A DNA stretch of 64,000 nt from Volucella zonaria. Its lineage: Eukaryota > Arthropoda > Insecta > Diptera > Syrphidae. A program made the position numbers and the translations under genes. The DNA lies in contig CAWYQB010000402.1 of NCBI GenBank assembly GCA_963966105.1, positions 186,001 to 250,000 on the forward strand, in the 5' to 3' direction. The notes beneath the pieces were generated by a model that had not been told where the DNA came from, ran no database searches, and saw only the letters and a list, made by a program, of their open reading frames with translations. How positions within the stretch are numbered: the stretch's first letter is position 1; the number at the start of each line of letters is the position of its first letter. This document shows, piece by piece, positions 10,126-25,120 of the stretch.

Positions 10126-13100
10126 TGCACCAGAAAAAAAAAATTCAAAATCTTAAAATGGCTATAACTCCTAAACTAGGCGTCTGCGGGGGTCATATTA
10201 TGCACCAGAAAAAAGAAAATTCAAAATCTTAAAATGGCTATAACTCCTAAACTAGGCGTCTGCGGGGGTCATATTATGCACCAGAAAAAAGAAAATTCAA
10301 AATCTTAAAATGGCTATAACTCCTAAACTAGGCGTCTGCGGGGGTCATATTATGCACCAGAAAAAAAACAATTCAAAATCTTAAAATGGATATAACTCCT
10401 AAACTAGGCGTCTGCGGGGGTCATATTATGCACCAGAAAAAAAAAAATTCAAAATCTTAAAATGGCTATAACTCCTAAACTAGGCGTCTGCGGGGGTCAT
10501 ATTATGCACCAGAAAAAAAAATTCAAAATCTTAAAATGGCTATAACTCCTAAACTAGGCGTCTGCGGGGGTCATATTATGCACCAGAAAAAAGAAAATTC
10601 AAAATCTTAAAATGGCTATAACTCCTAAACTAATCGTCTGGGGGGGTCATATAATGCACCAGAAAAAAAAAATTCAAAATCTTAAAATGGCTATAACTCC
10701 TAAACTAGGCGTCTGCGGGGGTCATATTATGCACCAGAAAAAAGAAAATTCAAAATCTTAAAATGGCTATAACTCCTAAACTAGGCGTCTGCGGGGGTCA
10801 TATTATGCACCAGAAAAAAGAAAATTCAAAATCTTAAAATGGCTATAACTCCTAAACTAGGCGTCTGCGGGGGTCATATTATGCACCAGAAAAAAGAAAA
10901 TTCAAAATCTTAAAATGGCTATAACTCCTAAACTAGGCGTCTGCGGGGGTCATATTATGCACCAGAAAAAAAAAATTCAAAATCTTAAAATGGCTATAAC
11001 TCCTAAACTAGACGTCAGCGGGGGTCATATTATGCACCAGAAAAAAGAAAATTCAAAATCTTAAAATGGCTATAACTCCTAAACTAGGCGTCTGCGGGGG
11101 TCATATTATGCACCAGAAAAAAGAAAATTCAAAATCTTAAAATGGCTATAACTCCTAAACTAGGCGTCTGCGGGGGTCATATTATGCACCAGAAAAAAGA
11201 AAATTCAAAATCTTAAAATGGCTATAACTCCTAAACTAGGCGTCTGGGGGGGTCATATAATGCACCAGAAAAAAAAAATTCAAAATCTTAAAATGGCTAT
11301 AACTCCTAAACTAGGCGTCTGCGGGGGTCATATTATGCACCAGAAAAAAGAAAATTCAAAATCTTAAAATGGCTATAACTCCTAAACTAGGCGTCTGCGG
11401 GGGTCATATTATGCACCAGAAAAAAGAAAATTCAAAATCTTAAAATGGCTATAACTCCTAAACTAGGCGTCTGCGGGGGTCATATTATGCACCAGAAAAA
11501 AGAAAATTCAAAATCTTAAAATGGCTATAACTCCTAAACTAGGCGTCTGCGGGGGTCATATTATGCACCAGAAAAAAAAAATTCAAAATCTTAAAATGGC
11601 TATAACTCCTAAACTAGACGTCAGCGGGGGTCATATTATGCACCAGAAAAAAGAAAATTCAAAATCTTAAAATGGCTATAACTCCTAAACTAGGCGTCTG
11701 CGGGGGTCATATTATGCACCAGAAAAAAAAAATTCAAAATCTTAAAATGGCTATAACTCCTAAACTAGGCGTCTGCGGGGGTCATATTATGCACCGGAAA
11801 AAAGAAAATTCAAAATCTTAAAATGGCTATAACTCCTAAACTAGGCGTCTGGGGGGGTCATATAATGCACCAGAAAAAAAAAATTCAAAATCTTAAAATG
11901 GCTATAACTCCTAAACTAGGCGTCTGCGGGGGTCATATTATGCACCAGAAAAAAGAAAATTCAAAATCATAAAATGGCTATAACTCCTAAACTAGGCGTC
12001 TGCGGGGGTCATATTATGCACCAGAAAAAAGAAAATTCAAAATCTTAAAATGGCTATAACTCCTAAACTAAGCGTCTGCGGGGGTCATATTATGCACCAG
12101 AAAAAAGAAAATTCAAAATCTTAAAATGGCTATAACTCCTAAACTAGGCGTCTGCGGGGGTCATATTATGCACCAGAAAAAAGAAAATTCAAAATCTTAA
12201 AATGGCTATAACTCCTAAACTAGGCGTCTGCGGGGGTCATATTATGCACCAGAAAAAAGAAAATTCAAAATCTTAAAATGGCTATAACTCATAAACTAGA
12301 CGTCAGCGGGGGTCATATTATGCACCAGAAAAAAGAAAATTCAAAATCTTAAAATGGCTATAACTCCTAAACTAGGCGTCTGCGGGGGTCATATTATGCA
12401 CCAGAAAAAAAAAAATTCAAAATCTTAAAATGGCTATAACTCCTAAACTAGGCGTCTGCGGGGGTCATATTATGCACCAGAAAAAAAAAATTCAAAATCT
12501 TAAAATGGCTATAACTCCTAAACTAGGCGTCTGCGGGGGTCATATTATGCACCGGAAAAAAGAAAATTCAAAATCTTAAAATGGCTATAACTCCTAAACT
12601 AGGTGTCTGGGGGGGTCATATAATGCACCAGAAAAAAAAAATTCAAAATCTTAAAATGGCTATAACTCCTAAACTAGGCGTCTGCGGGGGTCATATTATG
12701 CACCAGAAAAAAGAAAATTCAAAATCTTAAAATGGCTATAACTCCTAAACTAGGCGTCTGCGGGGGTCATATTATGCACCAGAAAAAAGAAAATTCAAAA
12801 TCTTAAAATGGCTATAACTCCTAAACTAGGCGTCTGCGGGGGTCATATTATGCACCAGAAAAAAGAAAATTCAAAATCTTAAAATGGCTATAACTCCTAA
12901 ACTAGGCGTCTGCGGGGGTCATATTATGCACCAGAAAAAAAAAATTCAAAATCTTAAAATGGCTATAACTCCTAAACTAGACGTCAGCGGGGGTCATATT
13001 ATGCACCAGAAAAAAGAAAATTCAAAATCTTAAAATGGCTATAACTCCTAAACTAGGCGTCTGCGGGGGTCATATTATGCACCAGAAAAAAGAAAATTCA

Positions 13101-13900
13101 AAATCTTAAAATGGCTATAACTCCTAAACTAGGCGTCTGCGGGGGTCATATTATGCACCAGAAAAAAGAAAATTCAAAATCTTAAAACGGCTATAACTCC
13201 TAAACTAGGCGTCTGGGGGGTCATATAATGCACCAGAAAAAAAAAATTCAAAATCTTAAAATGGCTATAACTCCTAAACTAGGCGTCTGCGGGGGTCATA
13301 TTATGCACCAGAAAAAAGAAAATTCAAAATCTTAAAATGGCTATAACTCCTAAACTAGGCGTCTGCGGGGGTCATATTATGCACCAGAAAAAAGAAAATT
13401 CAAAATCTTAAAATGGCTATAACTCCTAAACTAGGCGTCTGCGGGGGTCATATTATGCACCAGAAAAAAAAAAATTCAAAATCTTAAAATGGCTATAACT
13501 CCTAAACTAGGCGTCTTTGGGGGGGTCGTATTATGCACCAGAAAAAAAAAATTCAAAATCTTAAAATGGCTATAACTCCTAAACTAGGCGTCTGCGGGGG
13601 TCATATTATGCACCAGAAAAAAAAAATTCAAAATCTTAAAATGGCTATAACTCCTAAACTAGGCGTCTACGGGGGTCATATTATGCACCGGAAAAAAGAA
13701 AATTCCAAATCTTAAAATGGCTATAACTCCTAAACTAGGCGTCTGGGGGGGTCATATAATGCACCAGAAAAAAAAAATTCAAAATCTTAAAATGGCTATA
13801 ACTCCTAAACTAGGCGTCTGCGGGGGTCATATTATGCACCAGAAAAAAGAAAATTCAAAATCTTAAAATGGCTATAACTCCTAAACTAGGCGTCTGCGGG
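10110..13900. repeat. Variable 7-, 8- and 10-unit higher-order repeat
   Basis: Units with a G7 run and TATAATGCACC recur at about 10,121, 10,650, 11,256, 11,861, 12,619, 13,224 and 13,755. The spacings are 529, 606, 605, 758, 605 and 531 bases, that is 7, 8, 8, 10, 8 and 7 units (13,224 has a shorter G run). Units with GACGTCAGCG occur at about 11,011, 11,617, 12,298 and 12,982 at a similar beat. The order of markers is partly preserved but unit number varies, so this is a loose higher-order repeat with ongoing gain and loss. Confidence 0.85.
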
Positions 13901-14299
13901 GGTCATATTATGCACCAGAAAAAAGAAAATTCAAAATCTTAAAATGGCTATAACTCCTAAACTAGGCGTCTGCGGGGGTCATATTATGCACCAGAAAAAA
14001 AACAATTCAAAATCTTAAAATGGATATAACTCCTAAACTAGGCGTCTGCGGGGGTCATATTATGCACCAGAAAAAAAAAAATTCAAAATCTTAAAATGGC
14101 TATAACTCCTAAACTAGGCGTCTGCGGGGGTCATATTATGCACCAGAAAAAAAAAATTCAAAATCTTAAAATGGCTATAACTCCTAAACTAGGCGTCTGC
14201 GGGGGTCATATTATGCACCAGAAAAAAGAAAATTCAAAATCTTAAAATGGCTATAACTCCTAAACTAGGCGTCTGCGGGGGTCATATTATGCACCAGAA

Positions 14300-15700
14300 A
14301 AAAGAAAATTCAAAATCTTAAAATGGATATAACTCCTAAACTAGGCGTCTGCGGGGGTCATATCATGCACCAGAAAAAAGAAAATTCAAAATCTTAAAAT
14401 GGCTATAACTCCTAAACTAGGCGTCTGCGGGGGTCAAAATATGCACCAGAAAAAAAAAATTCAAAATCTTAAAATGGCTATAACTCCTAAACTAGTCGTC
14501 TGCGGGGGTCATATTATGCACCAGAAAAAAGAAAATTCAAAATCTTAAAATGGCTATAACTCCTAAACTAGGCGTCTGCGGGGGTCATATTATGCACCAG
14601 AAAAAAGAAAATTCAAAATCTTAAAATGGCTATAACTCCTAAACTAGGTGTCTGCGGGGGTCATATTATGCACCAGAAAAAAGAAAATTCAAAATCTTAA
14701 AATGGCTATAACTCCTAAACTAGGCGTCTGCGGGGGTCATATTATGCACCAGAAAAAAAAAATTCAAAATCTTAAAATGGATATAACTCCTAAACTAGGC
14801 GTCTGCGGGGGTCATATTATGCACCAGAAAAAAAAAAATTCAAAATCTTAAAATGGCTATAACTCCTAAACTAGGCGTCTGCGGGGGTCATATTATGCAC
14901 CAGAAAAAAAAAATTCAAAATCTTAAAATGGCTATAACTCCTAAACTAGGCGTCTGCGGGGGTCATATTATGCACCAGAAAAAAGAAAATTCAAAATCTT
15001 AAAATGGCTATAACTCCTAAACTAGGCGTCTGCGGGGGTCATATTATGCACCAGAAAAAAAAAATTCAAAATCTTAAAATGGCTATAACTCCTAAACTAG
15101 GCGTCTTTGGGGGGGTCGTATTATGCACCAGAAAAAAAAAATTCAAAATCTTAAAATGGCTATAACTCCTAAACTAGGCGTCTGCGGGGGTCATATTATG
15201 CACCAGAAAAAAAAAATTCAAAATCTTAAAATGGCTATAACTCCTAAACTAGGCGTCTGCGGGGGTCATATTATGCACCAGAAAAAAACAATTCAAAATC
15301 TTAAAATGGATATAACTCCTAAACTAGGCGTCTGCGGGGGTCATATTATGCACCAGAAAAAAAAAAATTCAAAATCTTAAAATGGCTATAACTCCTAAAC
15401 TAGGCGTCTGCGGGGGTCATATTATGCACCAGAAAAAAGAAATTCAAAATCTTAAAATGGCTATAACTCCTAAACTAGGCGTCTGCGGGGGTCATATTAT
15501 GCACCAGAAAAAAGAAAGTTCAAAATCTTAAAATGGCTATAACTCCTAAACTAGGCGTCTGCGGGGGTCATATTATGCACCAGAAAAAAAAATTCAAAAT
15601 CTTAAAATGGATATAACTCCTAAACTAGGCGTCTGCGGGGGTCATATCATGCACCAGAAAAAAGAAAATTCAAAATCTTAAAATGGCTATAACTCCTAAA
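14300..15700. repeat. GGATATAACT / CATATCATG unit pairs
   Basis: A unit beginning GGATATAACT and carrying CATATCATG recurs at 14,327/14,361 and 15,608/15,644 in this stretch, and also near 5,620, 6,680, 8,419, 22,958, 23,483 and 24,466. The two variants always travel in the same unit at these sites, so this is one inherited monomer type scattered across the left 25 kb. Confidence 0.8.
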
Positions 15701-16490
15701 CTAGGCGTCTGCGGGGGTCATATTATGCACCAGAAAAAAAAAATTCAAAATCTTAAAATGGCTATAACTCCTAAACTAGGCGTCTGCGGGGGTCATATTA
15801 TGCACCAGAAAAAAGAAAATTCAAAATCTTAAAATGGCTATAACTCCTAAACTAGGTGTCTGCGGGGGTCATATTATGCACCAGAAAAAAAACAATTCAA
15901 AATCTTAAAATGGATATAACTCCTAAACAAGGCGTCTGCGGGGGTCATATTATGCACCAGAAAAAAAAAAATTCAAAATCTAAAAAGGCTATAACTCCTA
16001 AACTAGGCGTCTGCGGGGGTCATATTATGCACCAGAAAAAAGAAAATTCAAAATCTTAAAATGGCTATAACTCCTAAACTAGGCGTCTGCGGGGGTCATA
16101 TTATGCACCAGAAAAAAGAAAATTCAAAATCTTAAAATGGCTACAACTCCTAAACTAGGCGTCTGCGGGGGTCATATTATGCACCAGAAAAAAGAAAATT
16201 CAAAATCTTAAAATGGCTATAACTCCTAAACTAGGCGTCTGCGGGGGTCATATTATGCACCAGAAAAAAAAAATTCAAAATCTTAAAATGGCTATAACTC
16301 CTAAACTAGGCGTCTGCGGGGGTCATATTATGCACCAGAAAAAAGAAAATTCAAAATCTTAAAATGGCTATAACTCCTAAACTAGGCGTCTGCGGGGGTC
16401 ATATTATGCACAAGAAAAAAAAAATTCAAATTCTTAAAATGGCTATAACTCCTAAACTAGGCGTCTGCGGGGGTCATATTATGAAACCAG

Positions 16491-19400
16491 AGAAAAGAAA
16501 ATTCAAAATCTTAAAATGGCTATAACTCCTAAACTAGGCATCTGCGGGGATCATATTATGCACCAGAAAAAAGAAAATTCAAAATCTTAAAATGGCTATA
16601 ACTCCTAAACTAGGCGTCTGCGGGGGTCATATTATGCACCAGAAAAAAGAAAATTCAAAATCTTAAAATGGCTATAACTCCTAAACTAGGCGTCTGCGGG
16701 GGTCATATTATGCACCAGAAAAAAAACAATTCAAAATCTTAAAATGGATATAACTCCTAAACTAGGCGTCTGCGGGGGTCATATTATGCACCAGAAAAAA
16801 GAAAATTCAAAATCTTAAAATGGCTATAACTCCTAAACTAGGCGTCTGCGGGGGTCATATTATGCACCAGAAAAAAGAAAATTCAAAATCTTAAAATGGC
16901 TATAACTCCTAAACTAGGCGTCTGCGGGGGTCATATTATGCACCAGAAAAAAGAAAATTCAAAATCTTAAAATGGCTATAACTCCTAAACTAGGCGTCTG
17001 CGGGGGTCATATTATGCACCAGAAAAAAAAAATTCAAAATCTTAAAATGGCTATAACTCCTAAACTAGGCGTCTGCGGGGGTCATATTATGCACCAGAAA
17101 AAAAAAAATTCAAAATCCTAAAATGGCTATAACTCCTAAACTAGGCGTCTGCGGGGGTCATATTATGCACCAGAAAAAAAAAATTCAAAATCTTAAAATG
17201 GCTATAACTCCTAAACTAGGCGTCTGGGGGGGTCATATTATGCACCAGAAAAAAGAAAATTCAAAATCTTAAAATGGCTATAACTCCTAAACTAGGCGTC
17301 TGCGGGGGTCATATTATGCAGCAGAAAAAAAAAATTCAAAATCTTAAAATGGTTATAACTCCTGAACCAGGCGTGTGCGGGGGTCATATTATGCACCAGA
17401 AAAAAGAAAATTCAAAATCTTAAAATGGCTATAACTCCTAAACTAGGCGTCTTTGGGGGGTCGTATTATGCACCAGAAAAAAAAAATTCAAAATCTTAAA
17501 ATGGCTATAACTCCTAAACTAGGCGTCTGCGGGGGTCATATTATGCACCAGAAAAAAGAAAATTCAAAATCTTAAAATGGCTATAACTCCTAAACTAGGC
17601 GTCTGCGGGGATAATATTATGCACCAGAAAAAAAAAATTCAAAATCTTAAAATGGCTATAACTCCTAAACTAGGCGTCTGCGGGGGTCATATTATGAAAC
17701 CAGAGAAAAGAAAATTCAAAATCTTAAAATGGCTATAACTCCTAAACTAGGCATCTGCGGGGATCATATTATGCACCAGAAAAAAGAAAATTCAAAATCT
17801 TAAAATGGCTATAACTCCTAAACTAGGCGTCTGCGGGGGTCATATTATGCACCAGAAAAAAGAAAATTCAAAATCTTAAAATGGCTATAACTCCTAAACT
17901 AGGCGTCTGCGGGGGTCATATTATGCACCAGAAAAAAAAAATTCAAAATCTTAAAATGGCTATAACTCCTAAACTAGGCGTCTGCGGGGGTCATATTATG
18001 CACCAGAAAAAAGAAAATTCAAAATCTTAAAATGGCTATAACTCCTAAACTAGGCGTCTGCGGGGGTCATATTATGCACCAGAAAAAAAAAATTCAAAAT
18101 CTTAAAATGGCTATAACTCCTAAACTAGGCGTCTGCGGGGGTCATATTATGAAACCAGAGAAAAGAAAATTCAAAATCTTAAAATGGCTATAACTCCTAA
18201 AGTAGGCATCTGCGGGGATCATATTATGCACCAGAAAAAAGAAAATTCAAAATCTTAAAATGGCTATAACTCCTAAACTAGGCGTCTGCGGGGGTCATAT
18301 TATGCACCAGAAAAAAGAAAATTCAAAATCTTAAAATGGCTATAACTCCTAAACTAGGCGTCTGCGGGGGTCATATTATGCACCAGAAAAAAGAAAATTC
18401 AAAATCTTAAAATGGCTATAACTCCTAAACCAGGCGTCTGCGGGGGTCATATTATGCACCAGAAAAAAGAAAATTCAAAATCTTAAAATGGCTACAACTC
18501 CTAAACTAGGCGTCTGCGGGGGTCATATTATGCACCAGAAAAAAGAAAATTCAAAATCTTAAAATGGTTATAATTCCTAAACTAGGCGTCTGCGGGGGTC
18601 ATATTATGCACCAGAAAAAAGGAAATTCAAAATCTTAAAATGGCTATAACTCCTAAACTAGGCGTCTGCGGGTGTCATATTATGCACCAGAAAAAAAAAA
18701 TTCAAAATCTTAAAATGGCTATAACTCCTAAACTAGGCGTCTGAGGGGTCATATTATGCACCAGAAAAAAGAAAATTCAAAATCTTAAAATGGCTATAAC
18801 TCCTAAACTAGGCGTCTGCGGGGGTCATATTATGCACCAGAAAAAAGAAAATTCAAAATCTTAAAATGGCTATAACTCCTAAACTAGGCGTCTGCGGGGG
18901 TCATATTATGAAACCAGAGAAAAGAAAATTCAAAATCTTAAAATGGCTATAACTCCTAAACTAGGCGTCTGCGGGGGTCATATTATGCACCAGAAAAAAG
19001 AAAATTCAAAATCTTAAAATGGCTATAACTCCTAAACCAGGCGTCTGCGGGGGTCATATTATGCACCAGAAAAAAGAAAATTCAAAATCTTAAAATGGCT
19101 ATAACTCCTAAACTAGGCGTCTGAGGGGTCATATTATGCACCAGAAAAAAGAAAATTCAAAATCTTAAAATGGCTATAACTCCTAAACTAGGCGTCTGCG
19201 GGGGTCATATTATGCACCAGAAAAAAGAAAATTCAAAATCTTAAAATGGCTATAACTCCTAAACTAGGCGTCTGCGGGGGTCATATTATGAAACCAGAGA
19301 AAAGAAAATTCAAAATCTTAAAATGGCTATAACTCCTAAACTAGGCGTCTGCGGGGGTCATATTATGCACCAGAAAAAAAAAATTCAAAATCTTAAAATG

Positions 19401-20300
19401 GCTATAACTCCTAAACTAGGCGTCTGCGGGGGTCATATTATGCACCAGAAAAAAGAAAATTCAAAATCTTAAAATGGCTATAACTCCTAAACTAGGCGTC
19501 TGCGGGGGTCATATTATGCACCAGAAAAAAGAAAATTCAAAATCTTAAAATGGCTATAACTCCTAAACCAGGCGTCTGCGGGGGTCATATTATGCACCAG
19601 AAAAAAGAAAATTCAAAATCTTAAAATGGCTACAACTCCTAAACTAGGCGCCTGCGGGGGTCATATTATGCACCAGAAAAAAGAAAATTCAAAATCTTAA
19701 AATGGCTATAACTCCTAAACCAGGCGTCTGCGGGGGTCATATTATGCACCAGAAAAAAGAAAATTCAAAATCTTAAAATGGCTATAACTCCTAAACTAGG
19801 CGTCTGAGGGGTCATATTATGCACCAGAAAAAAGAAAATTCAAAATCTTAAAATGGCTATAACTCCTAAACTAGGCGTCTGCGGGGGTCATATTATGCAC
19901 CAGAAAAAAGAAAATTCAAAATCTTAAAATGGCTATAACTCCTAAACTAGGCGTCTGCGGGGGTCATATTATGAAACCAGAGAAAAGAAAATTCAAAATC
20001 TTAAAATGGCTATAACTCCTAAAGTAGGCATCTGCGGGGATCATATTATGCACCAGAAAAAAGAAAATTCAAAATCTTAAAATGGCTATAACTCCTAAAC
20101 TAGGCGTCTGCGGGGGTCATATTATGCACCAGAAAAAAGAAAATTCAAAATCTTAAAATGGCTATAACTCCTAAACCAGGCGTCTGCGGGGGTCATATTA
20201 TGAAACCAGAGAAAAGAAAATTCAAAATCTTAAAATGGCTATAACTCCTAAAGTAGGCATCTGCGGGGATCATATTATGCACCAGAAAAAAGAAAATTCA
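16491..20300. repeat. Block rich in 76-bp units with GAAACCAGAG and CTGAGGGGTC variants
   Basis: ATGAAACCAGAGAAAAG units lie at about 16,491, 17,694, 18,149, 18,908, 19,288, 19,971 and 20,200, spaced 1203, 455, 759, 380, 683 and 229 bases. Several are followed by a unit with GGCATCTGCGGGGATC. Units with CTGAGGGGTC near 18,742, 19,122 and 19,805 keep a constant distance to the next ATGAAACC unit; two more near 20,792 and 21,552 lack that partner. TAAACCAGG units also repeat. Most units are A6-G-A4, which is why no long open frames occur here. Confidence 0.83.
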
Positions 20301-23300
20301 AAATCTTAAAATGGCTATAACTCCTAAACTAGGCGTCTGCGGGGGTCATATTATGCACCAGAAAAAAGAAAATTCAAAATCTTAAAATGGCTATAACTCC
20401 TAAACTAGGCGTCTGCGGGGGTCATATTATGCACCAGAAAAAAGAAAATTCAAAATCTTAAAATGGCTATAACTCCTAAACCAGGCGTCTGCGGGGATCA
20501 TATTATGCACCAGAAAAAAGAAAATTCAAAATCTTAAAATGGCTATAACTCCTAAACTAGGCGTCTGCGGGGGTCATATTATGCACCAGAAAAAAGAAAA
20601 TTCAAAATCTTAAAATGGCTATAACTCCTAAACTAGGCGTCTGCGGGGGTCATATTATGCACCAGAAAAAAGAAAATTCAAAATCTTAAAATGGCTATAA
20701 CTCCTAAACTAGGCGTCTGCGGGTGTCATATTATGCACCAGAAAAAAAAAATTCAAAATCTTAAAATGGCTATAACTCCTAAACTAGGCGTCTGAGGGGT
20801 CATATTATGCACCAGAAAAAAGAAAATTCAAAATCTTAAAATGGCTATAACTCCTAAACTAGGCGTCTGCGGGGGTCATATTATGCACCAGAAAAAAGAA
20901 AATTCAAAATCTTAAAATGGCTATAACTCCTAAACTAGGCGTCTGCGGGGGTCATATTATGCACCAGAAAAAAGAAAATTCAAAATCTTAAAATGGCTAT
21001 AACTCCTAAACTAGGCGTCTGCGGGGGTCATATTATGCACCAGAAAAATTAAAATTCAAAATCTTAAAATGGCTATAACTCCTAAACTAGGCGTCTGCGG
21101 GGGTCATATTATGCACCAGAAAAAAGGAAATTCAAAATCTTAAAATGGCTATAACTCCTAAACTAGGCGTCTGCGGGGGTCATATTATGCACCAGAAAAA
21201 AGAAAATTCAAAATCTTAAAATGGCTATAACTCCTAAACCAGGCGTCTGCGGGGGTCATATTATGCACCAGAAAAAAGAAAATTCAAAATCTTAAAATGG
21301 CTACAACTCCTAAACTAGGGGCCTGCGGGGGTCATATTATGCACCAGAAAAAAGAAAATTCAAAATCTTAAAATGGTTATAATTCCTAAACTAGGCGTCT
21401 GCGGGGGTCATATTATGCACCAGAAAAAAGGAAATTCAAAATCTTAAAATGGCTATAACTCCTAAACTAGGCGTCTGCGGGTGTCATATTATGCACCAGA
21501 AAAAAAAAATTCAAAATCTTAAAATGGCTATAACTCCTAAACTAGGCGTCTGAGGGGTCATATTATGCACCAGAAAAAAGAAAATTCAAAATCTTAAAAT
21601 GGCTATAACTCCTAAACTAGGCGTCTGCGGGGGTCATATTATGCACCAGAAAAATTAAAATTCAAAATCTTAAAATGGCTATAACTCCTAAACTAGACGT
21701 CTGCGGGGGTCATATTATGCACCAGAAAAAAAAAATTCAAAATCTTAAAATGGCTATAACTCCTAAACCAGGCGTCTGCGGGGGTCATATTATGCACCAG
21801 AAAAAAAAAATTCAAAATCTTAAAATGGCTATAACTCCTAAACTAGGCGTCTGCGGGGGTCATATTATGCACCAGAAAAAAAAAAATTCAAAATCCTAAA
21901 ATGGCTATAACTCCTAAACTAGGCGTCTGCGGGGGTCATATTATGCACCAGAAAAAAAAAATTCAAAATCTTAAAATGGCTATAACTCCTAAACTAGGCG
22001 TCTGCGGGGGTCATATTATGAACCAGAAAAAAGAAAATTCAAAATCTTAAAATGGCTATAACTCCTAAACTAGGCGTCTGCGGGGGTCATATTATGCACC
22101 AGAAAAAAGAAAATTCAAAATCTTAAAATGGCTATAACTCCTAAACTAGGCGTCTGCGGGGGTCATATTATGCACCAGAAAAAAGAAAATTCAAAATCTT
22201 AAAATGGCTATAACTCCTAAACTAGGCGTCTGCGGGGGTCATATTATGCACCAGAAAAAAGAAAATTCAAAATCTTAAAATGGCTATAACTCCTAAACTA
22301 GGCGTCTGCGGGGGTCATATTATGCACCAGAAAAAAAAATTCAAAATCTTAAAATGGCTATAACTCCTAAACTAGGCGTCTGTGGGGGTCATATTATGCA
22401 CCAGAAAAAAAAAATTCAAAATCCTAAAATGGCTATAACTCCTAAACTAGACGTCTGCGGGGGTCATATTATGCACCAGAAAAAAAAAATTCAAAATCTT
22501 AAAATGGCTATAACTTCTAAACTAGGCGTCTTCGGGGGTCATATTATGAACCAAAAAAAAGAAAATTCAAAATCTTAAAATGGCTATAACTCCTAAACTA
22601 GGCGTCTGGGGGGGTCATATTATGCACCAGAAAAAAGAAAATTCAAAATCTTAAAATGGCTATAACTCCTAAACTAGTCGTCTGCGGGGGTCATATTATG
22701 CACCAGAAAAAAGAAAATTCAAAATCTTAAAATGGCTATAACTCCTAAACTAGGCGTCTGGGGGGGTCATATTATGCACCAGAAAAAAAAAATTCAAAAT
22801 CTTAAAATGGCTATAACTCCTAAACTAGGCGTCTGCGGGGGTCATATTATGCACCAGAAAAAAAAAATTCAAAATCTTAAAATGGCTATAACTCCTAAAC
22901 TAGGCGTCTGCGGGGGTCATATTATGCACCAGAAAAAAAAATTCAAAATCTTAAAATGGATATAACTCCTAAACTAGGCGTCTGCGGGGGTCATATCATG
23001 CACCAGAAAAAAGAAAATTCAAAATCTTAAAATGGCTATAACTCCTAAACTAGGCGTCTGCGGGGGTCATATTATGCACCAGAAAAAAAAAATTCAAAAT
23101 CTTAAAATGGTTATAACTCCTAAACTAGGCGTCTGCGGGGGTCATATTATGCACCAGAAAAAAGAAAATTCAAAATCTTAAAATGGCTATAACTCCTAAA
23201 CTAGGCGTCTGCGGGGGTCATATTATGCACCAGAAAAAAGAAAATTCAAAATCTTAAAATGGCTATAACTCCTAAACTAGGCGTCTGCGGGGGTCATTTT

Positions 23301-24864
23301 ATGCACCAGAAAAAAAAAATTCAAAATCTTAAAATGGCTATAACTCCTAAACTAGGCGTCTGCGGTGGTCATATTATGCACCAGAAAAAGAAAATTCAAA
23401 ATCTTAAAATGGCTATAACTCCTGAACTAGGCGTCTGCGGGGGTCATATTATGCACCAGAAAAAAAAATTAAAATCTTAAAATGGATATAACTCCTAAAC
23501 TAGGCGTCTGCGGGGGTCATATCATGCACCAGAAAAAAGAAAATTCAAAATCTTAAAATGGCTTTAACTCCTAAACTAGGCGTCTGCGGGGGTCAATTTA
23601 TGCACCAGAAAAAAAAAATTCAAAATCTTAAAATGGCTATAACTCCTAAACTAGACGTCTGCGGGGGTCATATTATGCACCAGAAAAAAAAAATTCAAAA
23701 TCTTAAAATGGCTATAACTCCTAAACTAGGCGTCTGGGGGGGTCATATTATGCACCAGAAAAAAGAAAATTCAAAATCTTAAAATGGCTATAACTCCTAA
23801 ACTAGGCGTCTGCGGGGGTCATATTATGCACCAGAAAAAAAAAATTCAAAATCTTAAAATGGTTATAACTCCTAAACTAGGCGTCTGCGGGGGTCATATT
23901 ATGCACCAGAAAAAAGAAAATTCAAAATCTTAAAATGGCTATAACTCCTAAACTAGGCGTCTTTGGGGGGGTCGTATTATGCACCAGAAAAAAAAAATTC
24001 AAAATCTTAAAATGGCTATAACTCCTAAACTAGGCGTCTGCGGGGTCATATTATGCACCAGAAAAAAAAAATTCAAAATCTTAAAATGGTTATAACTCCT
24101 AAACCAGGCGTCTGCGGGGGTCATATTATGCACCAGAAAAAAGAAAATTCAAAATCTTAAAATGGCTATAACTCCTAAACTAGGCGTCTGGGGGGGTCAT
24201 ATTATGCACCAGAAAAAAGAAAATTCAAAATCTTAAAATGGTTATAACTCCTAAACTAGGCGTCTGCGGGGGTCATATTATGCACCAGAAAAAAAAAATT
24301 CAAAATCTTAAAATGGCTATAACTCCTAACCTAGGCGTCTGCGGGGGTCATATTATGCACCAGAAAAAAGAAAATTCTAAATCTTAAAATGGCTATAACT
24401 CCTAAACTAGGCGTCTGCGGGGGTCATATTATGCACCAGAAAAAAAAATTCAAAATCTTAAAATGGATATAACTCCTAAACTAGGCGTCTGCGGGGGTCA
24501 TATCATGCACCAGAAAAAAGAAAATTCAAAATCTTAAAATGGCTATAACTCCTAAACTAGGCGTCTGCGGGGGTCATATTATGCACCAGAAAAAAAAAAT
24601 TCAAAATCTTAAAATGGCTATAACTCCTAAACTAGACGTCTGCGGGGGTCATATTATGCACCAGAAAAAAGAAAATTCAAAATCTTAAAATGGCTATAAC
24701 TCCTAAACTAGGTGTCTGCGGGGGTCATATTATGCACCAGAAAAAAAAAATTCAAAATCTTAAAATGGTTATAACTCCTAAACTAGGCGTCTGCGGGGGT
24801 CATATTATGCACCAGAAAAAAGAAAATTCAAAATCTTAAAATGGCTATAACTCCTAAACTAGGC

Positions 24865-25120
24865 GTCTTTGGGGGGGTCGTATTATGCACCAGAAAAAAA
24901 AAATTCAAAATCTTAAAATGGCTATAACTCCTAAACTAGGCGTCTGCGGGGGTCATATTATGCACCAGAAAAAAAAAATTCAAAATCTTAAAATGGCTAT
25001 AACTCCTAAACTAGGCGTCTGCGGGGGTCATATTATGCACCGGAAAAAAGAAAATTCAAAATCTTAAAATGGCTATAACTCCTAAACTAGGCGTCTGGGG
25101 GGGTCATATAATGCACCAGA
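24865..25120. repeat. Distant copy of the 9,870-10,125 marker series
   Basis: GTCTTTGGGGGGGTCG, two A10 units, GCACCGG (25,037) and TATAATG (25,107) repeat the order seen at 9,870-10,125. A GACGTCAGCG unit follows at about 25,469, 432 bases after GCACCGG, the same distance as from 12,550 to 12,982. The nearest source is therefore somewhere in the 10-14 kb block. Confidence 0.83.

Noticed and set aside
10110..10140. Bacterial -10-like TATAAT in CATATAATGCACC units
   Set aside because: It is a one-base variant of CATATTATG in repeat units, with no -35 partner at proper spacing and no downstream gene.
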